From the NCBI GenBank assembly GCA_022432975.1, contig CM039509.1:44550209-44614208 (forward strand): DNA of 64,000 bases. The letters run 5' to 3'. A model generated the notes under the pieces. That model saw nothing but the letters and a program-made list of their open reading frames with translations. It had not been told where the DNA came from and made no database searches. The DNA is from Begonia masoniana. Lineage: Eukaryota > Streptophyta > Magnoliopsida > Cucurbitales > Begoniaceae. Position numbers and translations under genes: made by a program. Each line of letters begins with the position of its first letter. Position 1 is the first letter of the stretch. Below are positions 47,509 to 58,163 of the stretch, piece after piece.

Positions 47509-50213
47509 TATGACAACCCGAAACCCAACCCGATCGGGGTTCGGGATCGGAGCCGTCAATCCGGGGCAGTTAACAGAAAACGGTGACTATTTTTTTTTTG
47601 AACATTAGACTTTTAAAACAAAACCGACTGGACTTTTAGAACTCCACAGAAATCGGAAATGAAATGAGATAAACTGAAAAAATTTAAATATAAACCATAT
47701 TTGAAAAATGCAATTGACAGGATGAGCTTTTAAAGTGACTCATAAACTTTTCGGAAGAAGGGAAAAACATTCCCTGTGTTCGGAAGCAAAACGGAAAAAA
47801 CACCGTGAACAGATTTACAATCGAAAGGAAGAACAAATAATAGAAGAAGGTGGTAAGGGCAGAAAACAGAATATAAAATCAGAAGACTGAGGCAGCGAGA
47901 ATCAGTCTACATTAATGGCAGAGCAATAGCGGAAGACTATCGGAAGATTGGCGGAAGATGTGAGCTGACGTCAGACGGAAGATGCATATGCAAAGACAGA
48001 AGTAAGGGTGACGTCAATCGGTAGATGCTACTTCAAATGGGAAAAACAGTTAACATAATCGGAATGTGTGATGACGTCAGCCGGAAGATGGATGACGTCA
48101 CCGGAAGATGCAGACATTAAATGTAATCGGCAGAAGAAAAGAAACTGAAGACGAGTAAAACTGAGCGGAAGATATAGGCAGAACTCATCGTATGACGTCA
48201 GTCAGAAGATGTTCTGACGTCATCGGAAGATGAAGGCAGGCAGATGAAAGCGGGATGTGTGATGACGTCATCGGAAGATGTGATGACGTCATCGGCAGAT
48301 ACAGGTAGTGAACGTAATCTGCAGAAGGTGATGATGTCAGCCGGAAGATGTTCTGACGTCATCGGAAGATGAAAACCTAAGGCAGAAACACTGTTTGGCG
48401 GTAGATACAGGCAAAATTCCTACCGGTAGATGTAATCGGAAGACATAGTTTTAAAGGCAGAATTTACAACTTTTGACAGGAAAGCATACAGACAGAGGGC
48501 ATAAAAACAGAAGACTTAAACGTTTCAGATTCTCAACTCACGTCAAAACATGGTCCTCGAGCACAAGAGAAGGCCTGCAGGTTTCAGACCTTCATTACAA
48601 ATGACAGATTTCAAGAAAACAAACTGCATGGATAGCTCTAAAATTTGAGACCATCCATGCATGACCTGAAAAGGGAGAACTCAAGCAGTTCCAGAATGTT
48701 TTCAAAACATTTCAAGGCATTAATACAGAATATTTCAAGGGACAACTATCAACTGTCGAAGGAGATTAAAACTTGGACATCAGAATTGATACATTATATA
48801 TATATCCAACAGAATCTCCTACAGAGTTTTTAAAACAAATACACCAGAATTTCAGAAAAGTTTATAGATATGAACATTTCTTAAAAGACTAAGACTTAAA
48901 CCTCGGGACAGAAAATTGTGTCTGACTGCAACAACCACCCCGAGAGCTCGAGCCACCAGCCATCTAGTCATCAGATTGAGGTACAAAGTCCTCATTTTCA
49001 GGTTCAGTACCTACATCAGGGAGTTCACCTATGAGTCTAAAACTCAGTAAGAACATATTATAAATGCAGTGATGCAAAATGCTATGTATGCAGTTTTCAG
49101 AATACAGTGGCAGAACAGAACTTTACGTTACAGTGGTAGAGGGGTATAAGTGGGGCTTATAGGGGAACTGGCAAACAGAGGGTACACTATCAGGCACAGC
49201 AGTTTTCAGAGTCCCAGGGAGGGATAAAACCAGAGGGTCCTTGCTAGGGACAATAAATTTTCAGATTCCCAGGGAGGGATAAAACCAGAGGGCCAGTCCC
49301 CGTCCCGCACTTAACCGGTACATTTCAGTCAGATTTTTTTTTTTTATCTTGCTTAACTTCAAACCGTGTACAGAAAACAGTTTTGCATGAACTTTCAGAA
49401 AAATCGTGTATGCATGGACATTTACAGTGCTTACAGTTGATACAGCAGAGTACAAGAAGATAAAACAACAGAAACCTAAACAGAAACCACAGAACTTAAC
49501 TCTAACCCTTCTACCCGAAACTAGACAACAGAGTGAAAAACCTAGTACCTCCGAGATGTAGGACCTTAAGGGCCAGCCTACGGGTATGAACTTACCTGTT
49601 ATCATCGATGCAGTCAGCTGGAAAGTCTCGGAAATGCTCGAACCTGTACATGTACGTTCAGAAAATAAACAAACTGCAAATGCTAACAAATAAGTTAGAA
49701 GAGCCTGTTCCAAACTCATTCAAACCCTTAGAAAACAAACCGGTGTGTTTTCATCCAAAGACAGTGAGTTTTCTCCAAATACCATAACCCTAACTTCAGT
49801 AAAAACTCACGTTAAACTTGTCCAAACTTGTTAACAATAAAAGATGCTTACCTTAGCGGGGAAACAGAAAGGAACCGAGGAGATCGAAGTAGCTTCGATG
49901 GTTGTTTTGTCGACAGGATGAGAGAATGTCGAGAAGAGAAATGGAGAGAGAGCAGAGAAGTGAAATGAAGAGGGTTTCACGCAGGAGGGAGAACTTAGCT
50001 TCTTCACCAAGTTGTCAGATGCCACTCAACCATTGGCTATCTCCCACCAACCTTAATTTCTCCCCGATTTACCCTTCCATGCATTTTAACTTAGTGAAAT
50101 GCTTAGTTAAACATTAGTTTGGTTTTCCAACAAAACACATATTGCACTTATATTAAATTAATCCCGAGAAATGGTTCAGGAAATAATTACATACAAAAAG
50201 GCCGGGTGTTACA
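47509..50213 (-). repeat. Solo LTR D (minus strand)
   Basis: TSD GGGCC is at 47504-47508 and 50214-50218. On the minus strand it starts TGTAACACCCGG and ends GGGTTGTCATA, with terminal TA as in solo A. Splice-like marks on the minus strand: donor 49851-49850, block 49643-49596 followed by GTAAGT, acceptor near 49012. The hairpin TGAGT-N5-ACTCA is at 49032-49046. Two ~60-bp repeats with GGGAGGGATAAAACCAGAGG lie at 49215-49290. Confidence 0.88.
47930..48450. repeat. Dense CGGAAGATG / TGACGTCA cluster in solo LTR D
   Basis: More than a dozen CGGAAGATG or CGGCAGAT words alternate with about nine TGACGTCA-type sites, several fused as GATGACGTCATCGG. Such sites are classic bZIP (TGA/CRE) targets, so this may be an LTR enhancer. 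Confidence 0.7.
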
Positions 50214-50385
50214 GGGCCCGCGGGAACGGGGTCTGGGCCGTTACACATTAGGCTTGTGGCTCGTGAGTCGGCTCGGGTTGGAAATTTTTTTGATCAGCTC
50301 GTTAGGCTCGGCTCGTTTGGCTCAGCAAGCTCGGTGAGCCGGGACTTTCTCGGCTTGACTCGCTCGTTTAACATCTCTATTAAAA

Positions 50386-50639
50386 ACGTTATCTCTGTTT
50401 AGCAAGTGAAAAAAATAAAATAAAAATTAATTTAAGCTCTACTGTTAGAGGTCATTATTTTTTGGCAAATTAAATCTTTATCATTCAGCTATAAGTAATT
50501 TAGATATTGTTAATTTACTGTTAATTTTGACATATGTATACTAAGTATTTCATTTAATCAGCGCTTTAGTCTCAATTCTATCATCTTTTATGATTTTTAA
50601 TTAGACTTCAAATTATGTAAATCGCTAGGCAGTGTTTGA
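50386..50639. other. AT-rich DNA
   Basis: No gene or clear repeat end seen. Confidence 0.5.
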
Positions 50640-51660
50640 AAATAGATCAATATTTTTTAAATTAATTTTTTTTAAAAATAACAAACGATATTGAATTTAT
50701 TTGAACATTTTTTCACATGTTTACCACATCATGGGTAGATAATAAAAAAAGTTTCATGATTTTTTAAGACTTGTATAATCTATTATAATATTTTTATAAA
50801 GGGTAAAGTGCAATTTGGCCCCTAAAACTAGATGAAATGAGCAATTTACACCGTAAACTTGAATAAAGTGCAATTTGGCCCCTACAACTAGGTGAAATGG
50901 ACAATTTACACCGTAAACTTGGATAATAGGCAAGAACAACCTTAATGTATTGATAATGGGCAATATGGCCCCTACCGTCATAATTTTCGTCAAAAAATAA
51001 CATTTTTTCACTTGTTCATTTTTTTTTTCTCGAAATGCCCCCCACTGGACCGAACCGAACCGGACCGGTTCGGTTAATTGTACTTTGATTTTTTATTTTT
51101 TTTAATTATATTCATCCGTCTTCTCTTTTCCGAAAAATAAGATTTAAAAAGAATAATAAATAAAAGTAGAATTAAATGAGCCTGTCTGGTCCGGTTCGGT
51201 CCAATGAGGGGCATTTCGGGAAAAAAAATGAACAAGTGAAAAAATGTTACTTTTTGATGAAAAATATGACGATTGGGGCCATATTGCCCATTATCAATAC
51301 ATTAAGGTTGTTCTTGCCTATTATTCAAGTTTACGGTGTAAATTACCCATTTCACCTAGTTGTAGGGGCCAAATTGCACTTTACCCAAGTTTACAGTGTA
51401 AATTGTCCATTTCACCTAGTTGTAGGGGCCAAATTGTACTTTACCCTTTTATAAATTACAATAAATCGTACATCTGTTAAAAAATCACGAAAATTTTTAG
51501 ATTATCTTCTCATTAAATAGTGAACATGTGATAAAAATTTCAAGTGAATCCAATATCATTTGGTAATTATTTAAATGAGAGTTTAACGAAATTGTTGATA
51601 GAAGGTCAAAACTGATACCAGAATCAAAGTACATGGTTTGATTTGTCGATTTTTTTAATA
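50640..51660. repeat. AT-rich fold-back (MITE-like) element with long arms
   Basis: Arms at about 50700-51065 and 51185-51560 are near-perfect inverted copies, including GTGCAATTTGGCCCCTA and GTACGATTTATTG words and a pair of ACCGGACCGG/CCGGTTCGGT ends facing the centre. Within each arm a ~63-bp unit is doubled. No coding capacity; frames through it are repeat artefacts. Confidence 0.75.
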
Positions 51661-51735
51661 CATAGTACATAATTCAAATAAAGTACATAGTACATGATAA
51701 AGTACATATTACATAAAGTACATAGTACATAATTC

Positions 51736-52640
51736 TAGAAATTTTTTTGATAATTTGAACTTCTTTTTTTTTTCCTAGTTGCTTGTATTATGCTTCAATT
51801 TAAAATTTTCTATTTTTTTTACTAGTAATACTACTTTTCTCCATTATTTTTACCTTTTAATTTTTATGTTTTGATGGAACACTCATTAACGGATGATTTA
51901 ATGATAAATTTTAAAAAGTTAAAATAAGTTATTAATTACATTAATCAATAAACTACACCTTTGTAAGAATTAAAAGATAAAAATTAGCATTATCCTTTTC
52001 TTATTAGTTTTTTAAATATTTTATCTCATTTGAAGTTTTGTTAATCAAATTTTAGGTAATATTTATTTTAAACTTCTAAGTATGGTATATTTAACAAAAA
52101 CCACCATAAGTAATTTCTTAAACAATTTCAACCTCGAAGTATGAAAAATATTTAATGATTCAAATTGATATACCCTATATAATAATTTGTAAATAAAACT
52201 ATAACCTCAATTTAACTTAGAAATTTTTTTGATAATTTGAACTTCTTTTTTTTTTCCTAGTTGCTTGTATTATGCTTCAATTTAAAATTTTCTATTTTTT
52301 TTACTAGTAATACTACTTTTCTCCATTATTTTTACCTTTTAATTTTTATGTTTTGATGGAACACTCATTAACGGATGATTTAATGATAAATTTTAAAAAG
52401 TTAAAATAAGTTATTAATTACATTAATCAATAAACTACACCTTTGTAAGAATTAAAAGATAAAAATTAGCATTATCCTTTTTCTTATTAGTTTTTTAAAT
52501 ATTTTATCTCATTTGAAGTTTTGTTAATCAAATTTTAGGTAATATTTATTTTAAACTTCTAAGTATGGTATATTTAACAAAAACCACCATAAGTAATTTC
52601 TTAAACAATTTCAACCTCGAAGTATGAAAAATATTTAATG
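51736..52640 (+). repeat. Direct duplication of 422 bp
   Basis: 51736-52157 and 52218-52640 match base for base by eye except one extra T in a T-run. The 60-nt spacer is unique. A shorter inverted relative of the 3' end lies at 53400-53530. Confidence 0.88.
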
Positions 52641-53865
52641 TCAACCCTATCACCCCTTGTTCTCAAAGATCAAGGGGCTGATCTCCAACATCGGTGGCCG
52701 TTCTTAAAGAATGATCCTCTGATCTCACTTGACACGTTCAAGTGAGATCGGTGGTGGTGATCTCTCGTTTTTGACAAAAAAAATACTAAACAAGATCAGA
52801 TTTTTTTAAAAATTTTAATACATGTTCAACATATCATGAGAAGATAACCTGGAAGGTTTCGATATTTTACAACACTTGTACGATTTATTATATATTTTGA
52901 TGTCTATATTTATAGATGATTATTTATAAAATTATAATAAATCGTACAAGTATTAAAAAAATTTGAAACTTTTCAAATTATCTTCCCATGTTATGTTGAA
53001 TATGTAAAAAAAAATCAAGAAAATCCGATATTTTTGGTATGTTTTTTAAGATATCAACTAGCGGCTATAATTACCATAAATTAAATTTAAAAAAATTCAT
53101 AGTAGTTATCTCAAAAACATATCAAACGATATCATATTTTCTTGAAAGATTTATCACATATTCAGCCTATCATGAGAAGACAGTCTGAAAATTTTTGTGA
53201 TTTTTCAACAGTTGTACGATTCATTATAATTTTTTAAACAATATTCTATAAAATAAATGTAAAAAATTATAATAAATCGTACAATTTTTAAAAAATTACG
53301 AAATCTTTTAAATTATCTTCCTATTATATGTTGAATATGTAGTAAAAATTATAAAAAATTATGATATAATTTGGTATTTTTTTTTATATGCGAACGGAAG
53401 GTCGACAATGTTTAAATTAAATGTTTTTCATAATTTGACATTGAAATTATTTAAGAAATTACTTAGGGTGGTTTTTGTTAAATACTACATACTTTGAAGT
53501 TTAAAATGAATATTCCTTAAATTTAATTTAGGAGAATACCAAATAATTATTGATAGAATAATATTATGTTTATCTTCTTATTCCATTTTCTTAAAATACT
53601 TGCTGACATATAAAGTAATTATTGATACACTTAATGTAATAAATAAACTATTTATAATTTAGTATATTAATTATACTTTAATTGCACTGATCATTATTTA
53701 GCACGTCAACGAATATTTTAAAATGACAAAATAAGAGGATAAAAACAACATAGGTTATATTTGTTCTAGAATTTTCGATGCTACAACAGTAATTAAGTAT
53801 TTTAATTATGTTAATATTTAACTTTCATAAATAAGTTTTAGTAAGATTATTCTTATTCTAGAATA
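52641..53865. other. AT-rich DNA with more fold-back arms
   Basis: Inverted, related segments of the type ACATGTTCAACATATCATGAGAAGAT recur at 52820, 52990, 53155 and 53330. No gene. Confidence 0.6.
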
Positions 53866-54100
53866 GAGAGCTCCAGTCTCACCGTCACTGCGACCACGGC
53901 GGCTACGAAAGCTGTTTCTACTCCATCTTCCTCCTCATGATTCAACACAGTGACCCAATTTATACTGCAGTTCTTACGGCTCGTCTACTTTCAGAGATCT
54001 ATCATTACAGAATCTTCCTTCTCCGTTCGTGCAAGTTGCTGATTCACCGGCTAAACTCTATTGTCGAATGCTGTCCAAAAAGAGAAAGATGAGAGAGATG
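53866..54100 (+). pseudogene. Displaced copy of the FIO1 leader and first codons
   Basis: 54041-54097 repeats 55187-55241 (ATTCACCGGCTAAACTCT ... GTCCAAAAAGAGAAAGA) with five differences, all transitions. It includes an ATG followed by codons like those of FIO1, soon closed by TGA. The sequence before it (53866-54040) looks like a GC-richer leader in AT-rich surroundings and may be the original FIO1 5' region. Confidence 0.65.
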
Positions 54101-54214
54101 ATATCGTTTGATATGTTTTTTGAGATAATCATTATAATTTTTTTTAATTTAATTCAAGGTAATTATAAGTATAAGTAGATATCTTAAAAAACATATCAAG
54201 ATACAGGACGACTA

Positions 54215-55089
54215 TTAATATAAATAAATAATAAATTCAATCATTTTAATCCCAAACTTTTTGAATAGTGGGCATTAAGTTATATGAAAATAATATTGTA
54301 ATTGATTAGTGATATGACTAAGCCTTTGATTACTGTGTCTTTGATATATTATTAAAAATTATTTACATTATATTATATAAACTAATAAATTAGAAATACT
54401 ATATTATAGACTATAACAATGTCAATTTTCACTTTTAGCAGATTTATATTTTAAGGTATTAAGAATTTAGACGCTGTATTTTGCGTGTTTGACTATGGAC
54501 ATCCTACATTATGTTTTTCTGACATTTTTAAACCTAAATAGACCGTTAGCGACCGTTAGGGTTTGTAACCTCGGCGTTACGTTTTCTACTATTTTTTATC
54601 TGAGTTAGGGCTTGGCTTGGCTTGAATTGCGATGGAGACATCGAAAGAGGACTAAGAGGAAGAGGAAGACCTATAATCTGCGACTGAAGACTGATAATGT
54701 GCGACGAAAGAGGTAAACTGAAGCTAGGGCTTCGATTTTACAAAGAGGACGAAGAACAACGCTTGTAACTCCTGCTAGGGCTTTGATTTTGCGATTTGCG
54801 GAGGTAAATCGCTAGCCGGGGCTTCCATATCTGCGATTTAGATTTTGCGATTTACATTTATGGTTTTCGTAAATCTCTGTTGGTCGCTTAATCTATTTTC
54901 GCAGTTAGGGCTATCAATTTCTCCCGCAGAGTCGATTTGGTAAGTCTTGAAATACAAAATTGATAACATTCAGTGAAACGTTCTCTCGAATTGCACTGTA
55001 GAGGGAGATAAACAACCATTTGAGATTGGAATCTTCACCCAGGCTTTGGAATCTGGTATTGTTTCTTCTGTGAAATTTGTTCCAAAATA
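54215..55089 (+). repeat. ~0.9 kb repeat, right copy, directly upstream of FIO1
   Basis: Inverted partner of 45053-45997. It ends 123 nt before the FIO1 start codon, so it now forms the immediate upstream region of that gene. Confidence 0.8.
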
Positions 55090-55212
55090 CTGTTACTCTG
55101 TGTTTTGGGGACTGCAGAATTTAATGTAGTTTTTTTATTTTTTTCATCTCTTCTTGTCTCTTAATAGTGCTGCATATAACATTATTATTCACCGGCTAAA
55201 CTCTGTTGTCGG

Positions 55213-58163
55213 ATGCCGTCCAAAAAGAGAAAGACAAGAGACCGTCCCACTATCCACCCAAAAAACAAATACTCTGAAAACCCGCCCAATTTTGCTCTTT
55301 TAGCTTCACTATATCCGTCCTTCGAACCCTTCGTCTTCTACTCACGCAATGGTCGCCCCTTAATTGATTGGACCGACTACAACTCGACCCGGGAGCTTAC
55401 CCGAGTTTTGCTACTCCATGACCATGGGCTAGATTGGTATGGTTATCTTTTCATCTGATTTTGAAAGTTTCATATGGTCATTGAGTTTCGTTCTACCTCG
55501 TCCTGGGCATTCCATTTTTCTTATATTGTATGATTTGCAGCTGTTTTCGACAGATTCTCTTGGGCATTTTTTGAATAGACTCTCTTTTGAATATTATCCT
55601 TTTCTTTCCTTAGTGTTGCATTTGTATCTTCTTAGCTTTTAACTTACAGGTCAATCTTATTTCGTTGTTTGTGAAAACATTTATTTTAAGGGAGTTAATG
55701 GCACATAACTTCGGTTTCTGAGCACATTCCGTTATAGAATTTCCACTTCATTGTTTGTATAAGCCTAGAGCAACAATATATCGTGGAGAGGACTAGCGAA
55801 ATCCTGGCTGCTTATGGATACTTTGACTTAATATCATATGAAAAAACATTCTGTTTCATCATTGCTGGTGGGTTAGTTTTCAATCTGGGGTAAAGAAAAC
55901 CCTTAGGCCATCTTATTCTCAGATTTTGCTTGCACTTATTTATTCATGTCATGTATTTCGAGCTGTTTTGTTGAAATGTAAGTCTTTAGTTTGGAGTGAT
56001 CAGGTTTTTTGTTGGTCATCTCACTTTCCTTTTTGGGTAGTTAAATAAGTCTTCAGTTTGAGCTTCTACTTATATTATATTGGTGAGAAACTTATAAAAT
56101 TTTGTCATTGACTTCCTGGGAAGATTTCAATCAATTTGTAGGTGGATTCCTGATGGACAACTCTGCCCTACAGTTCCCAACAGATCAAATTACATCCATT
56201 GGATTGAAGACCTTCTTTCACTTGACATCATTCCGAATGTTAACGAAAGTGGAGGGAGAGTGAAAGGTTTCGATATTGGAACTGGGGCAAACTGCATTTA
56301 CCCTCTCCTAGGGGCATCCCTCTGTGGGTGGAGTTTTGTTGGTTCAGGTAGCTCGTCTTTGTGCAACAGATGCTTTCAAATCTCTAATTTTGAATGTTTA
56401 TTTTGATTTTGATTTTGATTTTAGATCCAATGAACTGATCACAGATGTGACTGATATAGCTTTGGAGTGGGCAGAAAGAAATGTAAAGAATAATTCGAAC
56501 ATTAAAGACCTCATTGAAATTAGAAAGGTTGAAGGTGAATGCTCGAATGTGAGTGAGAATGTAGGCGGGAAGGTATGGCCTTTAGCCTCTTCTTCATCCA
56601 ATCTACTAATTGAGGTGAATCAGCAATATAGTGGGCCTCCTATACTTCTCGGGGTTGTCAGGGATGGCGAGAAGTTTGACTTCTGCATGTGTAATCCTCC
56701 ATTTTTTGAAAGCATGAATGAAGCAGGATCAAACCCAAAAACTTCTTGTGGTGGAACTCAGGAAGAGATGGTTTGTCCTGGCGGGGAGAAAGCATTTATA
56801 ACTCGTATAATTGATGATAGTGTCGCGTTGAAGCAGTCTATTCGGTATCATCTATCTCCATATCGCATCCTTACCCACTTTAACATCTTTTTTTTGGCTT
56901 ACCCTTTTCAATTATTCTCGTAGGTGGTACACTTCAATGATTGGGAGGAAATCAAATCTGAAATTTCTTATATTGAAGCTACGTGAGGTTGGAGTAACAA
57001 TTGTAAAGACAACTGAATTTGTACAAGGTCAAACATGTCGTTGGGGTCTTGCCTGGTCTTTTGTGCCCCCTGTGAAGAGGATAATATCTACTGCGTCAGC
57101 AGAGAAGCGCGCCTTATCTTTCATGCTCGAGGTCTGGTTTTCCCTTAGTTTCATCATTTCATTTGTTTATTTTGCCAATTTCATTCTGGCTAATTTGATG
57201 CCTCTTCAGGGTCTGCAAAGCCAAGTCAGTGCCTTGAGCGTATTGCAATCAATTGAGTCTTTTTTCTCTACTCATGACGCATCCTGTAAACTGAGCACCT
57301 CTTCATTTACAGTTGATGTATGATCTTGTTCTGTTTTTTTTTTTTTCTTTTTTCTTTTTTTTTTGTCTTCAATGTGGGCAGGTGATGTTTATTGTTTACT
57401 CACATGCAATCAAAATTATTTGTAGGTTAATTTATCGGACGAACAATCTGAGTCAATCCTCAAAAATGGGGTGCCACACTATGATGAAGCAGCCAGCAAC
57501 AAACAAGGTGGAGAAAGTATGGACAATTCCAACTCTTTGGATCTGCCCCAAACTAATCTATGGCTCCGATTTTCGGTGTGCAGACTACTTTTCTTCATTT
57601 TTTAATGGAATGACTTGTAAATGGTAAGCTTATGCTTATGGTTGTCATTGAATGTTGATTATGACAGGTTTTTCAGCAGATTCCAGGGACATTACTCGTG
57701 AAAGGCTCTTTACAGCATAAGGAAACTTCAGATTCAGGTTCTTTTTTGGCTATTTCCCCTGATGTCACAGCACTGACTTAAAGATAATTAGACTAAGAAA
57801 ATCAACCTTTGCCCCTCAAATCGGCTAAAATGAAATGGGTTTTTCCTGTTGATTCGTTGCAGGGCACTTCTTTTCGATATTTCAACAATTAGAGGAAGTT
57901 TTAAAAGTGAAATTTTGTAGAGCAAAGGTACAGTAAATCAGATCATTAGATCATTTTTTGCCTCCCTAATAATGTAATTTCCATTATATATGTTTTCGAC
58001 TTGAGATCTACACGGCACTTTCATCTTGTCTATGGATCTTTTACTTCATTGTCACATTGGCATAGACTGTTGCCAGTTTTTCCATAAACAAAATTGTTTG
58101 CCCTCCACTTCTTAGTTCACTCTGTTTCTGTTGTTTCTTTAGTTTGGGCATAACCCATTTTGA
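55213..58163 (+). CDS. FIO1: METTL16-type RNA m6A methyltransferase (FIONA1 homologue), 9 exons
   Basis: Nuclear enzyme that methylates U6 snRNA at adenosine in the family members studied; in Arabidopsis it influences splicing and flowering. Exons: 55213-55436, 56142-56347, 56445-56844, 56924-57131, 57210-57317, 57426-57575, 57668-57737, 57863-57927, 58143-58163; all junctions are GT-AG and phases fit, giving 483 residues. The N-terminal PPNFALLASLYPSF and WIPDGQLCPTVPNRSNYI blocks are family hallmarks. The SAM site GFDIGTGAN is at residues 117-125 and the catalytic NPPF at 227-230. RWGLAWSF follows in exon 4. The C-terminal part is low in known domains and ends FGHNPF. Start MPSKKRKTRD has a basic, nuclear-type N-terminus. 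The coding part looks intact; the 5' region is disturbed by repeats. Confidence 0.94.

Larger units (their letters stand above)
47038..50245. mobile_element. Fold-back element with 31-bp terminal inverted repeats
   Basis: The left end TGTAACAGCCTGGACCCCGT matches the inverted right end TGTAACGGCCCAGACCCCGT, and the match continues ~11 nt. Most of the interior is a large inverted repeat (about 47046-47225 against 47250-47500), with one ~80-bp arm unit present twice on the right. Solo LTR D lies inside. No TSD was confirmed. Confidence 0.7.
46015..50385. mobile_element. hAT-like element with GCTCGGCTCG subterminal repeats, interrupted
   Basis: GGCTCGGCTCG-type words crowd both edges (46030-46200 with 46990-47035, and 50255-50370). 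The right end (minus TAGAGATGTTAAACGAGC) resembles hAT-MITE ends; the left end TAGGTGTCGTCAG is a weak match. No transposase is present. The fold-back element at 47038-50245 sits inside it. The GC-rich part 46200-46560 may be a captured gene piece, but I recognise no protein. I could not confirm a TSD. Confidence 0.5.

Noticed and set aside
50754..51480. Frames in opposite strands with similar peptides (VYGVNCPFHLVVGAKL type)
   Set aside because: They arise from the inverted arms of one AT-rich fold-back element and have no gene features.
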